Below are positions 22,999 through 35,342 of a stretch of DNA of 64,000 nucleotides, piece by piece. The DNA comes from Paracamarosporium sp. OC-R06-R3 (taxonomy: Eukaryota; Ascomycota; Dothideomycetes; Pleosporales; Didymosphaeriaceae). Position 1 is the first letter of the stretch; each line of letters begins with the position of its first letter. The position numbers were made by a program, and so were the translations under genes. The stretch lies in assembly GCA_019828545.1 (NCBI GenBank), contig JACVRA010000121.1, positions 280,666 to 344,665 of the forward strand, given 5' to 3'. Below the pieces are notes generated by a model. The model made no database searches and was not told the origin of the DNA. It saw only the letters and a list, made by a program, of their open reading frames with translations.

Positions 22999-23847
22999 AA
23001 TACTTGCCCGAGGGTGTATAGTAGGATTGCGAGGCGAGTTGGGATAATTCCGGGGGAGTCGATGGGTTGCGTGGGTCGGGAGGATGGAAACGAGGATGGA
23101 TCATGTGCATAATGCGTGGATTGGGTATACCGTTTGGGCCTGAGATGGCATGGAGTTGGTAATGGTGTTCTTGGTTCTGCTTGGGAGGCGTGTATAGTAT
23201 CTTATTGTGCAGGCAGGCTTGTGGCTTTGATAGTCTAGCCATGGCCTTGGATAAATCAAAACTTGTCCGTCTCTGTTGTTTTTATACATGCGTGCTGTCA
23301 CCTTTTGGTCAAATACAATACGTGCTAGAATGACAACATAGAGACGGCACCCGCCGCCTACGGAACACTCATATCCAACGCACCACCTCACAGAGTACTT
23401 GTCGACAAGTCCATCCAAACTATAGTCTTGAATGCATTGAATTCCTATCACACGACCTATATAGTGCCCTGTTCCGACCCTTTGCATGCCAAAGTCTCAA
23501 AACCCCACCCTATGCTATGTTGTATTCTAGCCAACAAGACGAAAGTAGTGCAACCAGTGTGCGAGCAAAACGAACGCCTCCCAATGACATGACGGACATG
23601 ACACACTACGACATGAGATGACATGCTAAACCGATCGATCATATGACAGACGTAGAAAGGGGAACCACCAACCAAAGGTACTCCGGGTAAGATGCTACAG
23701 CAATAGCAACAATGAAGACAACAACAACATAGGTGCAGAAAGAAAGAAAAAAAATCAATCGATCGATCAGAAAAGAAGAACAAGAAGGAGGATAAGAAAG
23801 AAGATGCTTTGCGCCGCGCTCGCCCAGTCAGTCTTCTATCTGACAAC
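22999..23847. other. intergenic between convergent genes
   Basis: 3' flanks of two convergent genes. A 150 aa minus-strand frame at 23457-23909 is mostly Cys/Phe/Ser low complexity, overlaps the phosphatase 3' end and is not accepted. Confidence 0.45.
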
Positions 23848-26634
23848 TTACGCACTCTTGGGATACTGCTCTGCCAAGTACTCCAGCACGCTCTCATAAC
23901 ACAACACAAACTGCCTCAGACTCTGCACCATGCTCAACCGTTGCAATCTAAAATCCTCAACCGTCTTCTCAATTAGATCCACATCCCCGTTTCTGACCCA
24001 ATCCTCGTCTTCTCCGCTAGACTTTTCGTTTCCACTAGATGAGCTTGAAGACCGACGAGACATGGTCATTTCGTCCATGCTCATCGACATGCTCATAGCT
24101 CGAGCATCACCTCGAGATGTCTTATTGGGTGATGCAGGATCGAGTTCCATGGGTGTGGACTCTCGTGCGTTGCGTGCTTGGCGCTGTCGTTTGACCATGT
24201 CGATAACTGAGTCGACGGTGCAAAAAGTGCCTGTGCGACCGCAGCCTGCCGAGCAGTGAACAAGGACCGGTCGGCTGTTTGGAGGATCGGGACGAGACGG
24301 AGAACCGCCGTTGACTTGTCTGCACACGGCGTCGCATTGTTCGATTAAGCCTAGTAAGTGAGTAGGATGGGCAGGGGCACCGAAGTCAGGCCAGTGTGAG
24401 TATTGTAGTTGTGTGATCTCCCGCATGCGCTCAAAAGGTTCATCAGAGTTCGACAACGTGAACTTGCGAACAATGACGTATGGCTGCTCGGAGCTGGGAG
24501 GAGTATTTGATTCAGTGGGAAAGTAGCTTGGTTTGTTAGGTGGGTTCGTAGTTGTCGACCGGCGTTGGCCAAGCGTAGGCCTTGGTTGTTCGCGGTGTCG
24601 GTGGATCTTGGATGGTTCGAGGGATGCTCTGCGTTCTCCCAAAGCATTCAAATGCAAGTGACCGTACTGCTTGCCGGACCAATAATTGTGAGCCTTGAGC
24701 TGGCCACCTTCTTGCTCTGCAGTAAGCATAACGATAACGCGAACATCCTGTTGCCACACAACGTTCCAGAAATCCTGTTCAAATGTAAATACTCGTTAAA
24801 ATCAAGTGGTGAGGAGTAAACTTACGTTGAATGTTGCTGGTAGTGGACCTTGCGTAGCAATGTATCGCTTATTCGAAAAAGACGGTTGGATATGGTTCGC
24901 ATTCACATAGTCGCAGCCTCCTGGGCTCACTCCCTGCAACTTGACACGAGAGTGCTCGTAAGGCCATATGCTGTTGTAACGATTCTTGGAGCCTTTCTCA
25001 ATACCGGCAAGCGTGACAGATTGCTGAGTCTCTGGGCCAGACGTGGGAGTACCATAGAACACCTGTCCAGATAGTGCCTTTTGCATTCGCTTTTGTTCCC
25101 GTTTCTCGATATGTAGAAACTTGTCAGAAACAAGCTTACCGTTGTCTTTCTCATGTACTGCCTTCTGCAGCCAAGTCGGGAGCTCTTCCGCGAATGAACG
25201 TGACATTGCTGCAGGCTGTTTAATGGGCATCTGGCCTACACCCCCGATAAGATCCATGTTCTGGCGAATATTGCCGAAGAAGGGGTTCGCAGCATTCTGC
25301 GTGGCTGGCATGGGGCAACCTCCGATAACAGGGGCCACGGATGGAAGCCCAGATTCACTTCCATTGTAAGATGTAGGCGAGCTGGAGGCTTGATTGGAAG
25401 CTTTTGAAACCCAGTTTGGAAACTTCGCTGCGAATTCCTGAAAACCACCTCGAATGATGTACGACCCGCCAGTCCAGCCTTCAGTTGTGAACTTCTTCAA
25501 TGTATTGATGCAGGTCGCAGCATCCTTCATTTGCGATGAGTTTGCATCGTACACTACGATGTGCTTGCTACTCCGCCACTGCTCGAATTTTTCCTTCTCG
25601 TCATCGTCTTTGAAGGTTTCGGCTAGCTTCCGCACATTGAAAGATGCACGCTTCAGTAGTGTAGTAGGAATGCAAAGACTGAGGGCACCTTGGATGCGGG
25701 ACCTTGCATATTGTGTAGAGACACGGAGGTCGAGCAGTAATACTTCCTCGACTGCAGACTCTAGTATGTTGACAATGTACTGAGGCGTTACCATTGAAGG
25801 CCCGTCGGTCTTACTGTCATCGACGACGTGTGCTGGTAAAGTGTCTGCGCGGTGGGAAGACAAGGACAGCTTGTGAGTCGACTTCTGCGGAGGTAGAGAC
25901 GGGCGGGGATTTCTGATTTCGGCAAACTCGGCCAACTCATTTGTGCGTCCATAACCCTCTTGATCCAGAAAGCTCGCAGGGGAATTCCGCCGTGGGCGGT
26001 CGTACACAATGGACGATTCCGTGGAAAGAAGTCGTTTTGGTGACCGTGGTTTGCCCTCATAATCGCCTCCATCGTCTTTTCTGTCTTCGGACTGCGCATT
26101 CGTGGTCGTCGGTAACGTCATCGACTGCGGCGATGGTGGTACATTGTTGGAGCCGAACATTGAGCCATTGGGCGGTGGCATGGAGCCTTGTGCTGGGGCG
26201 AAGTCGAATCGTCCCAGCGCAAAAGATCTGTTGTTCTCGGATTGGCGTCTGAATTGTTCGAATTCGGGATTCTGATCGACAGGTATGACGCGAGGTGACG
26301 CAGCGGCGGTAGACCGCACATTTGAAGACGGCGGGCTCCAATTCCCACGGATGTGCTGTGCAGCGCTGGATGCAAAGACATCTTTTTCTGCGTTTGCATC
26401 GACGGCCAGACCGAAGTAATTGGGGCTGGGGGTCTTTGGCTCGTGGCTGTTGCCGTGGCCGTTGCCGATGCCGGGTGTCTTGAGGCTGTTCATGCGTCTG
26501 TTTGCGAGCGGGGTGGACTTGACGGGACTCCTTGCAGCGCTGGGTCGTGATTTGGGAGTAGGCCTCGAGGGTCGAGTCTGGGTGGTCGAGTGTGACGTCT
26601 CGCGCGGCCGAGGCGACAGCGCGGGCGTCGACAT
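23848..26634 (-). CDS. protein tyrosine phosphatase with N-terminal rhodanese domain (Pyp1/Pyp2-like)
   Basis: Likely MAP-kinase phosphatase of the stress pathway, by analogy with fission yeast Pyp1/Pyp2 and budding yeast Ptp2/Ptp3. Exons 26634..24826 and 24774..23848 join in phase 0 to 911 aa. Residues 1-270 are disordered and Ser/Pro-rich. A rhodanese/Cdc25-like domain at about 280-420 contains VLLLDLRVSTQYARSRIQGA and IVVYDANSS; the active-loop Cys appears absent, so it is likely a binding module. The PTP domain holds KNRYNSIWPYEHSRVKL, YVNANHI, the WPD loop near residue 731 (HWPDFGAPAH) and the signature VHCSAGCGRTG with Cys near 777. Two Ser-rich insertions interrupt the catalytic domain. 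Divergent from NSE1. Confidence 0.88.
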
Positions 26635-27910
26635 GGTACGTTGTCTGTTGCAGTGGGTGCTAAGTGGGGCTGCAACGCCGGACGAGCAGTGGGCGGGGGC
26701 GTGTAGGAGATAGGGTCATGAAAAGAAAAGGCGTGGTGGCGTAATGAAAATGGTCGTGGTCGAGCGAGAGGTGAGGCTGCTCAAAGAAGCGGGCGATGAC
26801 GTAGGGCGTCGGCGTTTGTCATCGGCGCCGGGCGCTGGAGCAGCCACAGTCTCTGCAGATGGCGACGCGGAGGGTGCCTGGGCGCGCTGAAAACGTTGGA
26901 GGCGCAGTGGCAGGGTGGTACCGTCGAAGGCGTCCCGGGGCGTGTTTTGTGCGTGCCGTCTGGGGAGCGATGTCGTAACTTGGACTCGCTTCGCGGAGCG
27001 GCTGCAGGGACCTCGAGCGTCCCCTGGATGTGGCCGTCGTTCAGCGGAACGCAAGCAGCACGATCTCCGCCGGCGGAACGGTCAGTTGGCAAGACAGGAG
27101 GGCGGAGCTGCTCAGTGCTCGCAGCAGAGCGCGGGCGGATCGAGAGATAAGTGAGGAATCGAAAATCCTGCATTCGCTCCGGGCGAGTTAGGGGGGGTGC
27201 ATGTACGCCGTCATCGCCGTCGCCTGGCCCAGGCCTGCCTCGACGCCCGTGACTCGTCAGCTGCCGCTACCCACACCTTGCTCGAGGCGACTGCAGATCT
27301 CTCTGAGTCGTCTGCCATGTCCACCGTGTAGAGCACCGTCGCCCGGACCCTGGGGCTGCTTAACACGACACGTCGATACCACGCATGATGCGCATCATCG
27401 GAACATGCACCAGCAGAGCCTTGGGCAGTGCGAGCAGCTCGTCAAGCCCCTCCAGTGCATCCTTCACCGCAACTTGACCGCACGATGGTACGCGTTGAGA
27501 ACCAAGGCGGGTACCCCTGCACGCCTGAACAATCTAGTTTGCCGGCAAATCTCTCCGCGCAGACGGTGACATGTTGCATTTGTACCTGTAATCCACGCTT
27601 CTCTCGGCCACTTTCGGAAACAAACACCCATATGCCCGCATTTCGACTAATCACCTGCGTGCAACAACAAACCCCGTGCCTGCTTGCTGATCTGCAGTCC
27701 GCGATAAGCCATCTTGTCATGTGTAGCTTTCTCCTGCATCCGCTTCCAAGCTTGGTTTCAAAAATAGCTCGCCCAGTCCCTGCATTTGCCTTTTCCAACG
27801 TCACGTGCTCGCGCACCGTCGCGATGCTTCCCCGCGTCGCGGGTGCCGTGGCCTCGATGCTGACCACACGGTTTGCGAAGCCACACCACACCGCATGATA
27901 CAACTACAAC
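26635..27910. promoter_or_regulatory. divergent intergenic region, phosphatase / NSE1
   Basis: About 1.3 kb between two outward-facing genes, GC-rich, with overlapping non-credible open frames on both strands. It presumably holds both promoters; no specific site was identified. Confidence 0.4.
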
Positions 27911-28992
27911 ATGTCACGACGGCAGGCCAATGCCTACCGCGAAGAATCGCCCGAAGCGGCTGTCTACGATGATGCCCACCGCGCTTTTTTGCAGGCCTTT
28001 TTCTCCCATTCAGTCTTCACCATTGACACATTGAAACCCGTTGTCGTTGCTATCCTTACAGCGCAAAGTAAGCCCGTTCCCTACATCGGACCCTGGACCT
28101 CGTCTTGAGCTTACCAATATTCCCAGCCCCCGAGCGCCCGCGATTGGAAGGCGATATCACAGAACCCACGATAAACTCGTTGATACAGAACACAAACGCG
28201 AAAATAGCATTGTACGATTTCGAAATCCGCTCCGCTCGCGAACAGTCGACGGGCGATCGGACATACGCCTTGGTCAACACAGCTTCAGATACCTTCACGC
28301 AGCTCGCGACCTCGTTCACGCCCGATGAGATCGCATACATCAAGCGTCTCCTCGACGCAATGTTTGAGGAGAACAATTCAAGGACAAGGGAGGTCATGGC
28401 CGTGAAGCAGATGCGGGCGACGCAGCTGGCGAAAGCACCATCGCGCAACCGCCAGAGTCAAGCAGCGACGCAGGTGGACGCAGACGATGAGTCGACACAG
28501 GTTGGATCGAACGTTAAGAGCATCACTCACGCAGATAGCGAACGAGTGCTGCAGACGCTCGTCTCACAAGGCTTCTTCCAGCAGTCACGGCATCTCTACT
28601 ACTCGCTCGCACCACGCGGGCTTTTGGAACTTCGGAACTACTTGAAAGAAACGTACAACGAACCACCCGCCGAAGACGATGACGAAGATTCCGAACCAAT
28701 CATCAGAATAAGAGATTGCGAAGGATGCCAGGAAATTGTCACCGTTGGCCTACGGTGCGATAACAAGGATTGCGGCGTACGATGGCATACCAGGTGTGCA
28801 AATCAGTTCTTCGGAGGGCGGCAGGGCAGCGCCAGACGATGTCCGAAGTGCAAGACTGTTTGGACGGGAGATACGTTTGTTGGAGAAAAAGCGGACCGGG
28901 TACAAGCACGGAGCAGTACCGCGGGAAGAAGCTCGAGTATGCGAGCGCAGGAGAATGAGGACGATGAAGATGACGAGGGAGAAGAGGAGTAG
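27911..28992 (+). CDS. NSE1: SMC5-SMC6 complex subunit Nse1
   Basis: RING-like subunit of the SMC5/6 DNA repair complex; partners with Nse3 and Nse4. Exons 27911..28067 and 28127..28992 join in phase to 340 aa. The N-terminus has YDDAHRAFLQAFFSHSVFTI, a start typical of Nse1, followed by winged-helix-like segments (LATSFTPDEIAYIKRLLDAM, LVSQGFFQQSRHLYYSLAPR). The C-terminal variant RING at about 250-296 shows CEGCQEIVTVGLRC, then CGVRWHTRC and RRCPKC, a C4HC3-type zinc ligand order. The tail is acidic. The length agrees with fungal Nse1. Intron phase and family motifs make this one of the safer calls. Confidence 0.9.
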
Positions 28993-29373
28993 CGTGCTAC
29001 GGCCGGCAAGATACCCGTCTAGAATGATGATGATGAATGCTGTTTCGCACCAATTTATTTCCCGGCGTGTGGATCTTTTCGTCTGCACCATGTGTATCCA
29101 CGACGAGATTTGTATAACATAATCCAAAGCAATCCAAAGCTTCATACATGCCATTGCTACCTTTGCAGCACAGAAGCATATCATTCAAAACGCCACAAAT
29201 GCTATCATATGCTATGCCCGTGTATGTTTCAAACATCCTCCACAACGACACCGATCATCTTACAGCGCCGCATCAAACTTTTGTGTACATTGTGTGTTGC
29301 CCAGGGTAGGCAACACACCAAGCGGCTGTGCCCAAGCATTCGAACAGGTCAAGCATCCCTCTCACATTACCCC
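28993..29373. other. intergenic between convergent genes
   Basis: Short convergent 3' region between NSE1 and the MFS transporter gene. Nothing recognised. Confidence 0.4.
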
Positions 29374-30975
29374 TCAGGTAATTATGCTCAAGCTCCACCC
29401 CTTATGGCACACCCTCGCCACCCACATCGTCACCGCAGAAGCCATCAGCATCACGCCGCCGAAGACCCACACAGCCGAAAACCCGCTCTCATCCAGAATG
29501 GCACCACCGATAGGCGTTCCAACGAGCACACCCACAGCAACAACCGCAAAAGTCTGCCCCAGCCTCGTCCCGATCTTGCCGCGCTCCTTCAAACTCAGAT
29601 GCACGATAAGCGTCGGCGGCAGGCTGACAAACGTGCCGCTGAAGAAGCCGTAGAAAGCCATGAGCACGATGATGCCCGCTGCGCTCTCCACGGTGATGAA
29701 GCAGAAACACAGTACAGACGAGAGCACGATGCACGGTATGATGACGTTGAACGGCCCCAGTTTATCGGCCAGGTAGTTGGGGATGATCCGTCCGAAGACA
29801 GACGTGGAATTCATAATGGCGAGCAGGTAGAAGCTCAGGTTCTCGTTCGTGATGTGGTTCGTCAGGGCGTACACCTGCGCGTAGAAGAAGGGCATGTAGA
29901 GCCCCATGAAGCCGACGAAGAAGCTGAAGACCATGAGGCTGTACGCGGGGATCTTGAAGGCGGGCAGGTCGAACAGCGAGCGCGATTTCGCGGGGAGGAC
30001 GCGCACGCGCATGACGAGGTTGGGGATCAGCATTGTCCCGAGGATGATGAAGCCGATTACGCGCGTCGTCCATCCGAAGCCGATCTGGGGGAGGAGCTTG
30101 TGGAAGACGATGGGGTAGATGACGCCACCGAGAGAGCTTCCGCTCGCGGCCAGACCCACGGCGGTTGCAATCCTGGTCGTGAAGTATGTGCTGAGGATGG
30201 CTACGGATGGGATGAAAAGAAACCCGCAGCCAACGCCAATGCAAATAGCCTGCGCGAGTAGCACTTGGTAGTACTCATGGCATAAAGAGAGCATCATTTG
30301 GCCGAGGACGAGCAGGACAGAGCCGCCGATGAGGAGCACGCGGAAATAGCCCCTATCGTAAAGTGGACCGGTGAGCATGCCCACTAGGAGGAGCAGGAAA
30401 GCCTGTATCGAGCCTATCCATGATATGGCACTGGGAGCAGAGCTGGCAAGGAGGTCTGTCTCGTAGAATGCTTGGTAGGAGCCGAAGGTATTGATTATGC
30501 CCCTAAATTCACAGTCAGATTTAGCAAGCTTGAGAATCTGCAGAACCACTACTGTCTTGTGCACATATGGTAACCATGCAGTAAGTCGTGGCTGACACAA
30601 TCCACTATGTTTCGCCAAACTTTGGCCGTAGTACTACTGGATAGGGCCTGGCACGTACCATGTATTAAAGAATAAGAAGAAAGCCCCAAGCACTTGTAGC
30701 CACGCCGTTAAACCACCGTTAGGTATGGCTGCCGCATTGTTTATGCTGGGTCGACTTTCTGACGGCTCCAAGGGTGCTCCTCTGTCTCCGTTTTCTTCGG
30801 CCTGCCCCTCCTCGATTACTCGCTGCTCCTTCTCTTGTACTAGGTCTTGCTGGGCTTGTTGTTGTGCGCTATCTATCGTTGCGCTGGACGAGGCGGAGTG
30901 TACATTGAATTTGTCGTCGTAGATGGGCGAGGACACATGCGATACCGCTGCATTCCCATCTGCTGCACGGTCCAT
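29374..30975 (-). CDS. MFS transporter, monocarboxylate permease-like
   Basis: Plasma or organelle membrane transporter with about 12 helices. Exons 30975..30659 and 30502..29374 join through a GTACGT donor and TTTAG acceptor, restoring a Trp codon (FFNTWGIINTFGSYQAFYE), giving 481 aa. I start at ATG 30975 because the open frame upstream to 31014 begins only with GTG. After a roughly 90-residue acidic cytosolic tail, the first helix is GGLTAWLQVLGAFFLFFNTW. MFS hallmarks include the loop GPLYDRGYFRVLLIGG between helices 2 and 3 and the AVGLAASGSSLGGVIYP segment characteristic of fungal MCT-like (MCH) permeases. The substrate cannot be told from sequence; yeast Mch proteins do not all carry monocarboxylates. 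Confidence 0.85.
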
Positions 30976-32206
30976 GAGGGATTGGATGTCGCGATTCGCA
31001 GCCGCAAGTCTCACAAGGACAAAGCACGTGGAAATCTGCAGATGCGGGCCGGTGATCGATCTTGATCCGGTCCCAGTGTTACAAACGATATATTAACCTC
31101 GCTCCTTGATTGAGATGGAATCAAATGCCCATCTGTGAGACGAACGAAGAGAAAGGCTGAAGTTCTTACCACGAGGTGGACACCTGCGGCAGATTCCTTC
31201 CAGCTATATAGGCATCATGGCCCCTCAACAGCACCCACACGGCTGACCCAAACACTCACCTCGGACATGTTCAAAGGGCGAGCCGGTGCGTTACCGCATC
31301 AAGTCAAGCGGCGTCGATTGCCGCCCCGCCTCCCAGGTTGGAGCAAGGAGAGGAAACGGTGTGTTTGTTTCCGGCTTAGGGCCGCCACCAACTGTAATGA
31401 TAACCTCGAAGGGCATTTGTGACGACGCCACATTCGTGACTAATAGCACGAGGGCTCCGTGGAGGATTGTGCGAGCAGGACAAGCTTTCACTAAAGTGGG
31501 GCCGGGTACAGGCGTTTCAAGCTTGTACGAGAAGCTTGAGATGTGCAACGCCAGGTCCGCCATCTCCGACCAAATATACATGCAGCGGTTACGCGTACCA
31601 ACCAGACCCAGAATGAATTTTTTTTACGTGAGCACAGTGCTATCTACCTAACTATCTGATTGAAATCCGAGCTCGCGCGCATTGATCGCCGAGCCCTTAC
31701 ATGTGGAAAGGAAAAAGCGAGAGAACTCATCGGATATACGGAGATTAAAATCCCAATACCCGATAATTCAACTGTGCCAAGGGTGAGAAGAGAACGAAGG
31801 AGACAACGCATGATGTTGTTTATAGTGATGTACAAAATGGAAAAGGAAGAACAGGGTACTTGGGGGCCTCGTCTCGTCGTAATCTTGAATCTTGGTATGC
31901 TCATCATCTCGTACTTTTTGGAAGGCCAATTACCCAACCGTCCGGGGGACGGAGAAGGTATAAACCGGAAACGCCTGGTATCAACGCCTGGGTCGCTGGC
32001 TATAATGCGTAGATGTCGGAAACGCACATTTTGCCATGCAGAAATCAAGAACCTCCGATGCCATGGGAAGAAAAGAAATCCTGCCAAATCCAGAAAACAC
32101 ACCAACTCTTGTGGTCTTAGTTGTTGCAACGTGCAAAGTCTTGAAAGGAATGCATCCTCCTGTCGTAGTCCAACGTTGTCGAATTACCGTCCTTGACGGA
32201 CAACTT
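30976..32206. other. intergenic region upstream of MFS gene
   Basis: 1.2 kb with AT-rich patches and a T8 run near 31619. No supported gene. Convergent-tail and promoter space only. Confidence 0.4.
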
Positions 32207-34419
32207 TCAGGTCCGGTCTACTAGGCGAATAGCCATCGGTTTGAAACCTGAAGGTCGCTCCGAAGTAGGCTCGACGTGCTCTTCTGAATACAGGTTCTCA
32301 AGCAGTGCCCTGGAAATTGATGCATCCGTCGAAGGCTTAACCTGACTCTTCAGGATCTTCTGACGACGCTTCTCACGCTCCTCGATTACGTCTCGCATGA
32401 TTCTCGCCAGACCGCTCCACCCAACCTGATTGGCCGCCGCAGGATGACTGAAAAGTCGATCCAGTAGAGCGAGCGGGACAGAAAGTAAGATGCTTGATAG
32501 GAGCTGCGTAATATGATCGGGTTTGAGCTCGTCTTCCGGAGGCGCGTCACCAAACCGAATCTTACTCAGACGCGGATTATGAGAAGGCTGCTTAGACTCA
32601 ATAAAAGCCGGGAGTCGCGGAGTCTGGCGCAGTTCTGGAGCGATTGAGTAGAGAGCGAAAGCTGATGGAAAATTATATGCGATAAACTCCACCGCATCAT
32701 CAAGCAAAGCCACTGTGTATGTCTCGAATATGCGGCTGTCGGGTCCATAACGATTGGGCTGTACGGTCGTCTTGTTTGCCAGGAGTCCGAAATGGAGAAC
32801 GATATCGAGTGTGTCCCAACGAAGAAGCGACTTGGCGATCCTCAGTCCACAGGCTTGCATTTCGGGGATCTGCAGTACTCTCCCAGCAGCAGCGTAGCTA
32901 ATAGCTTGACTCATACGTCTGCGAGCCTCGTTGAATGTATAGCTCTGGTCGTAACCAGTGTCATATGGGCTCAGGTTGTAAAGAAAAGCCTCCGTAGGTA
33001 ACAAGGGTGCAGCGTACAGAATCTTAACTGCCTCGTGTAAGGATTCAGCTGTAACGAATCTGTCGTCAGTAAGAACCTCCGCCAACCGCCTTGTGTCCTT
33101 GGTTTGATATAGAGGCGGTGCGCTATGTCGAAGGGCCTCAAATATCACCGGGCTTCGACACACTATGGCTGCATGCACAGGCATAGACCATAGAATAGCA
33201 TCTGGTGACCGTATGTGGAGGATATAGTCAGTGAACTCAGGATTGCCAAACATGTTAAAGATGTGCTTGCTGACATCGTAATGTTCAGCCGATGGAGAGT
33301 GCTTGGCTGAAGCTGGCCCGTTGGCGAGAATAGCGTTTTGTGACTCTTCACTGTAATTAGAATCAGGCTCAGCTTCACCATACTGAGACTTGATAGGAGA
33401 CTGGGAGTGCGATCGCATAGCGACGCCATTCATAGCCACTGGGCCACTCTGGGGTGAGAATGGGGCAGCAAAAGGTGCTTGAAAAGCCCCCGATACGGGT
33501 GCGTACACAGGTGGTGGGTATTCATTGCTGTTAGCGTAGATCGCGTCGGGTGGCAGCGCCATTGAGTAAGGCGGATGAGGCCATGACGCGGCTGTCTCTG
33601 ACGGATGGTGAGAATGACCGGGGTAGAACTGCGGAGCAAGGTGGGGGGCAGCGAGGCCTGGAGGAGGCCGGGGAAAGCCTAGTTGTAAAGCACGCATTCC
33701 TGACTCGAGTTCTCGAGGAGTGGAAGGTATGGCAGGAGACTCCTGTGCAACCCCACCGAAGACTAGTTTCTCCAAGCTTGCTTGCGGTCGATGAGCAGCA
33801 ACTTGAGCGGAAGGAAGGTGGGTCGCGTCTTCCACGTTGTCTGCAGCAAGCGTATGTTCCATCGGCCTCTCCCTAGGATAGAACTCAGGTGGGAGCTCTG
33901 TGCGTACAGTGGATTTCGGGCGCTCGCCATTCACGGCAGCAATCGCGGGCTCTGGCTGCGGCGTAGCGGCAGATTCTTCTCCAGTGGGTGCGATGATGGG
34001 TTGTTTGTCGGCTCCATCTAATTGTCACTCTGTCAGTATAACTCTCCCAGTTGCGCAAGATGTCGATTAGGCAGAAACACACCGTGTGTGCCTGGCGGAG
34101 CCTCTGCATAGTCGACGCCAGAGCGCGTAGGCGAGCTAGCCAGAGCATGCTCGTCGTCGTCGCCATTGCCGACGGGCGATAGTCGCGAGTCCGGGGTCAG
34201 AGGCGTGTCGATGGCTGCAGGGACTGGCTCTGGGTGCGTGCCCTTGGTCGCTAGCTGGTGGTCCTGGTCGCGCTGGGCCACCGTGGTAGACTCCTCGGGC
34301 GTAATGGGCCTCGCAGCGGGCGGGCGGGAGAAGCGGTGGGGAACAGCGGGAATGATGCGGTTGACGGAGCGGCGAGGCTGCTTCTGCGGAGCGGCAGCGG
34401 GGGCGTGACTGGGAGCCAT
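32207..34419 (-). CDS. BTB/POZ-fold domain protein, unknown function
   Basis: Exons 34419..34083 and 34017..32207 (GTGTGT donor, TTAG acceptor) join in phase to 715 aa. The first 340 residues are Pro/Ser-rich and disordered. A BTB-like fold is suggested at about 360-480 by HIFNMFGNPEFTDYILHI and SMPVHAAIVCRSPVIFEALR (the usual 'hold, then exposed side' of BTB), followed by a helical segment (EAVKILYAAPLLP, RVLQIPEMQACGLRIAKSLL) like the BACK region. A charged helix near the end (MRDVIEEREKRRQKILKSQ) may be coiled coil. BTB proteins often act as adaptors for cullin-3 or as dimerisation modules; which applies here is unknown. Confidence 0.7.
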
Positions 34420-35342
34420 GATGGGCGCAGAGAGCAGGAGCGAAGGGCGGCGTCAGCGGCTCCAAGATAATTGCGCGCAGGGTTAGATAGCCAATTATCC
34501 TGGAGCGCCCGGGGCAGAGGAGAGGCGACGAGGAAGAGCGGTGGGCGGGCGGGGCGCAGAGTGTTCTTGCTGTGGTGTTCGGAAGCCGTTGCTCACCTTA
34601 GCAAAGTGCAATGTGGGGGAAGGTTTCCGAGATTTTGCGTCATCCGTGCTGCGCAGCCCAAGGGGGTCCCTGCCAAGCCTGACTAACCTGCGTTATCGAC
34701 GACGACTTGACTTGCCATGAGGGGACGTGTATCGGGGAAGTATATACCCATCTATGAGCCCGATGCACGGCTGGATCGGCTTATGCTCGCTGCCCCAACG
34801 TTTTAACTCTTACCGACGAATCCAAGTCCATGGCCACCATGTTAGCAACGGAGCACCCACAGAACCGACGACTTGATTACTGGCACTGCTTCGCAAAGTA
34901 GCCTAACACAGGTTCAAGGCTTATAGTTCTATATTCAAAGGCTCTGTGTCGCCCAGACACAAGACTCTTCAATGAAGCTCACGCGTTGGTGCTGTCTCGC
35001 ATTGTAAAATGAAAGGTGCCCTACCACGAAGGAGCACTCGCATTTTGTCATCCGCTCTAGCTGTGAACTGAAGATTCTTGTCGCGGATGAACGAGACGTT
35101 CCAATCAATCGCCCCCAGTATCTCGTAGCATAATCACGTCCGCAGGGTTGGCCACTTCCGTGAGCGTTTCCTCGATCGACTCCTTCCCCATCGATGCACA
35201 CCCACCACATAGCGCCATGTTATGTGAGCTCTAGACGCCTTCATCAACCTACCTGTGCTGCACTATCCCACGCATCCTAGGCCTTATCCCAGATACCGCA
35301 TCCCTTTGTAGTACCTAACAACCATCGCTAGACGAGCGACGT
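34420..35342. promoter_or_regulatory. divergent intergenic region, BTB gene / orphan gene
   Basis: 923 bp between divergent start codons. No motif could be assigned; the promoter function is inferred. Confidence 0.35.

Noticed and set aside
23457..23909. 150-codon minus-strand frame
   Set aside because: Low-complexity Phe/Cys/Ser sequence that overlaps the phosphatase 3' end.
30973..31014. Extended N-terminus for the MFS transporter
   Set aside because: The extension begins with GTG. The first ATG is at 30975.
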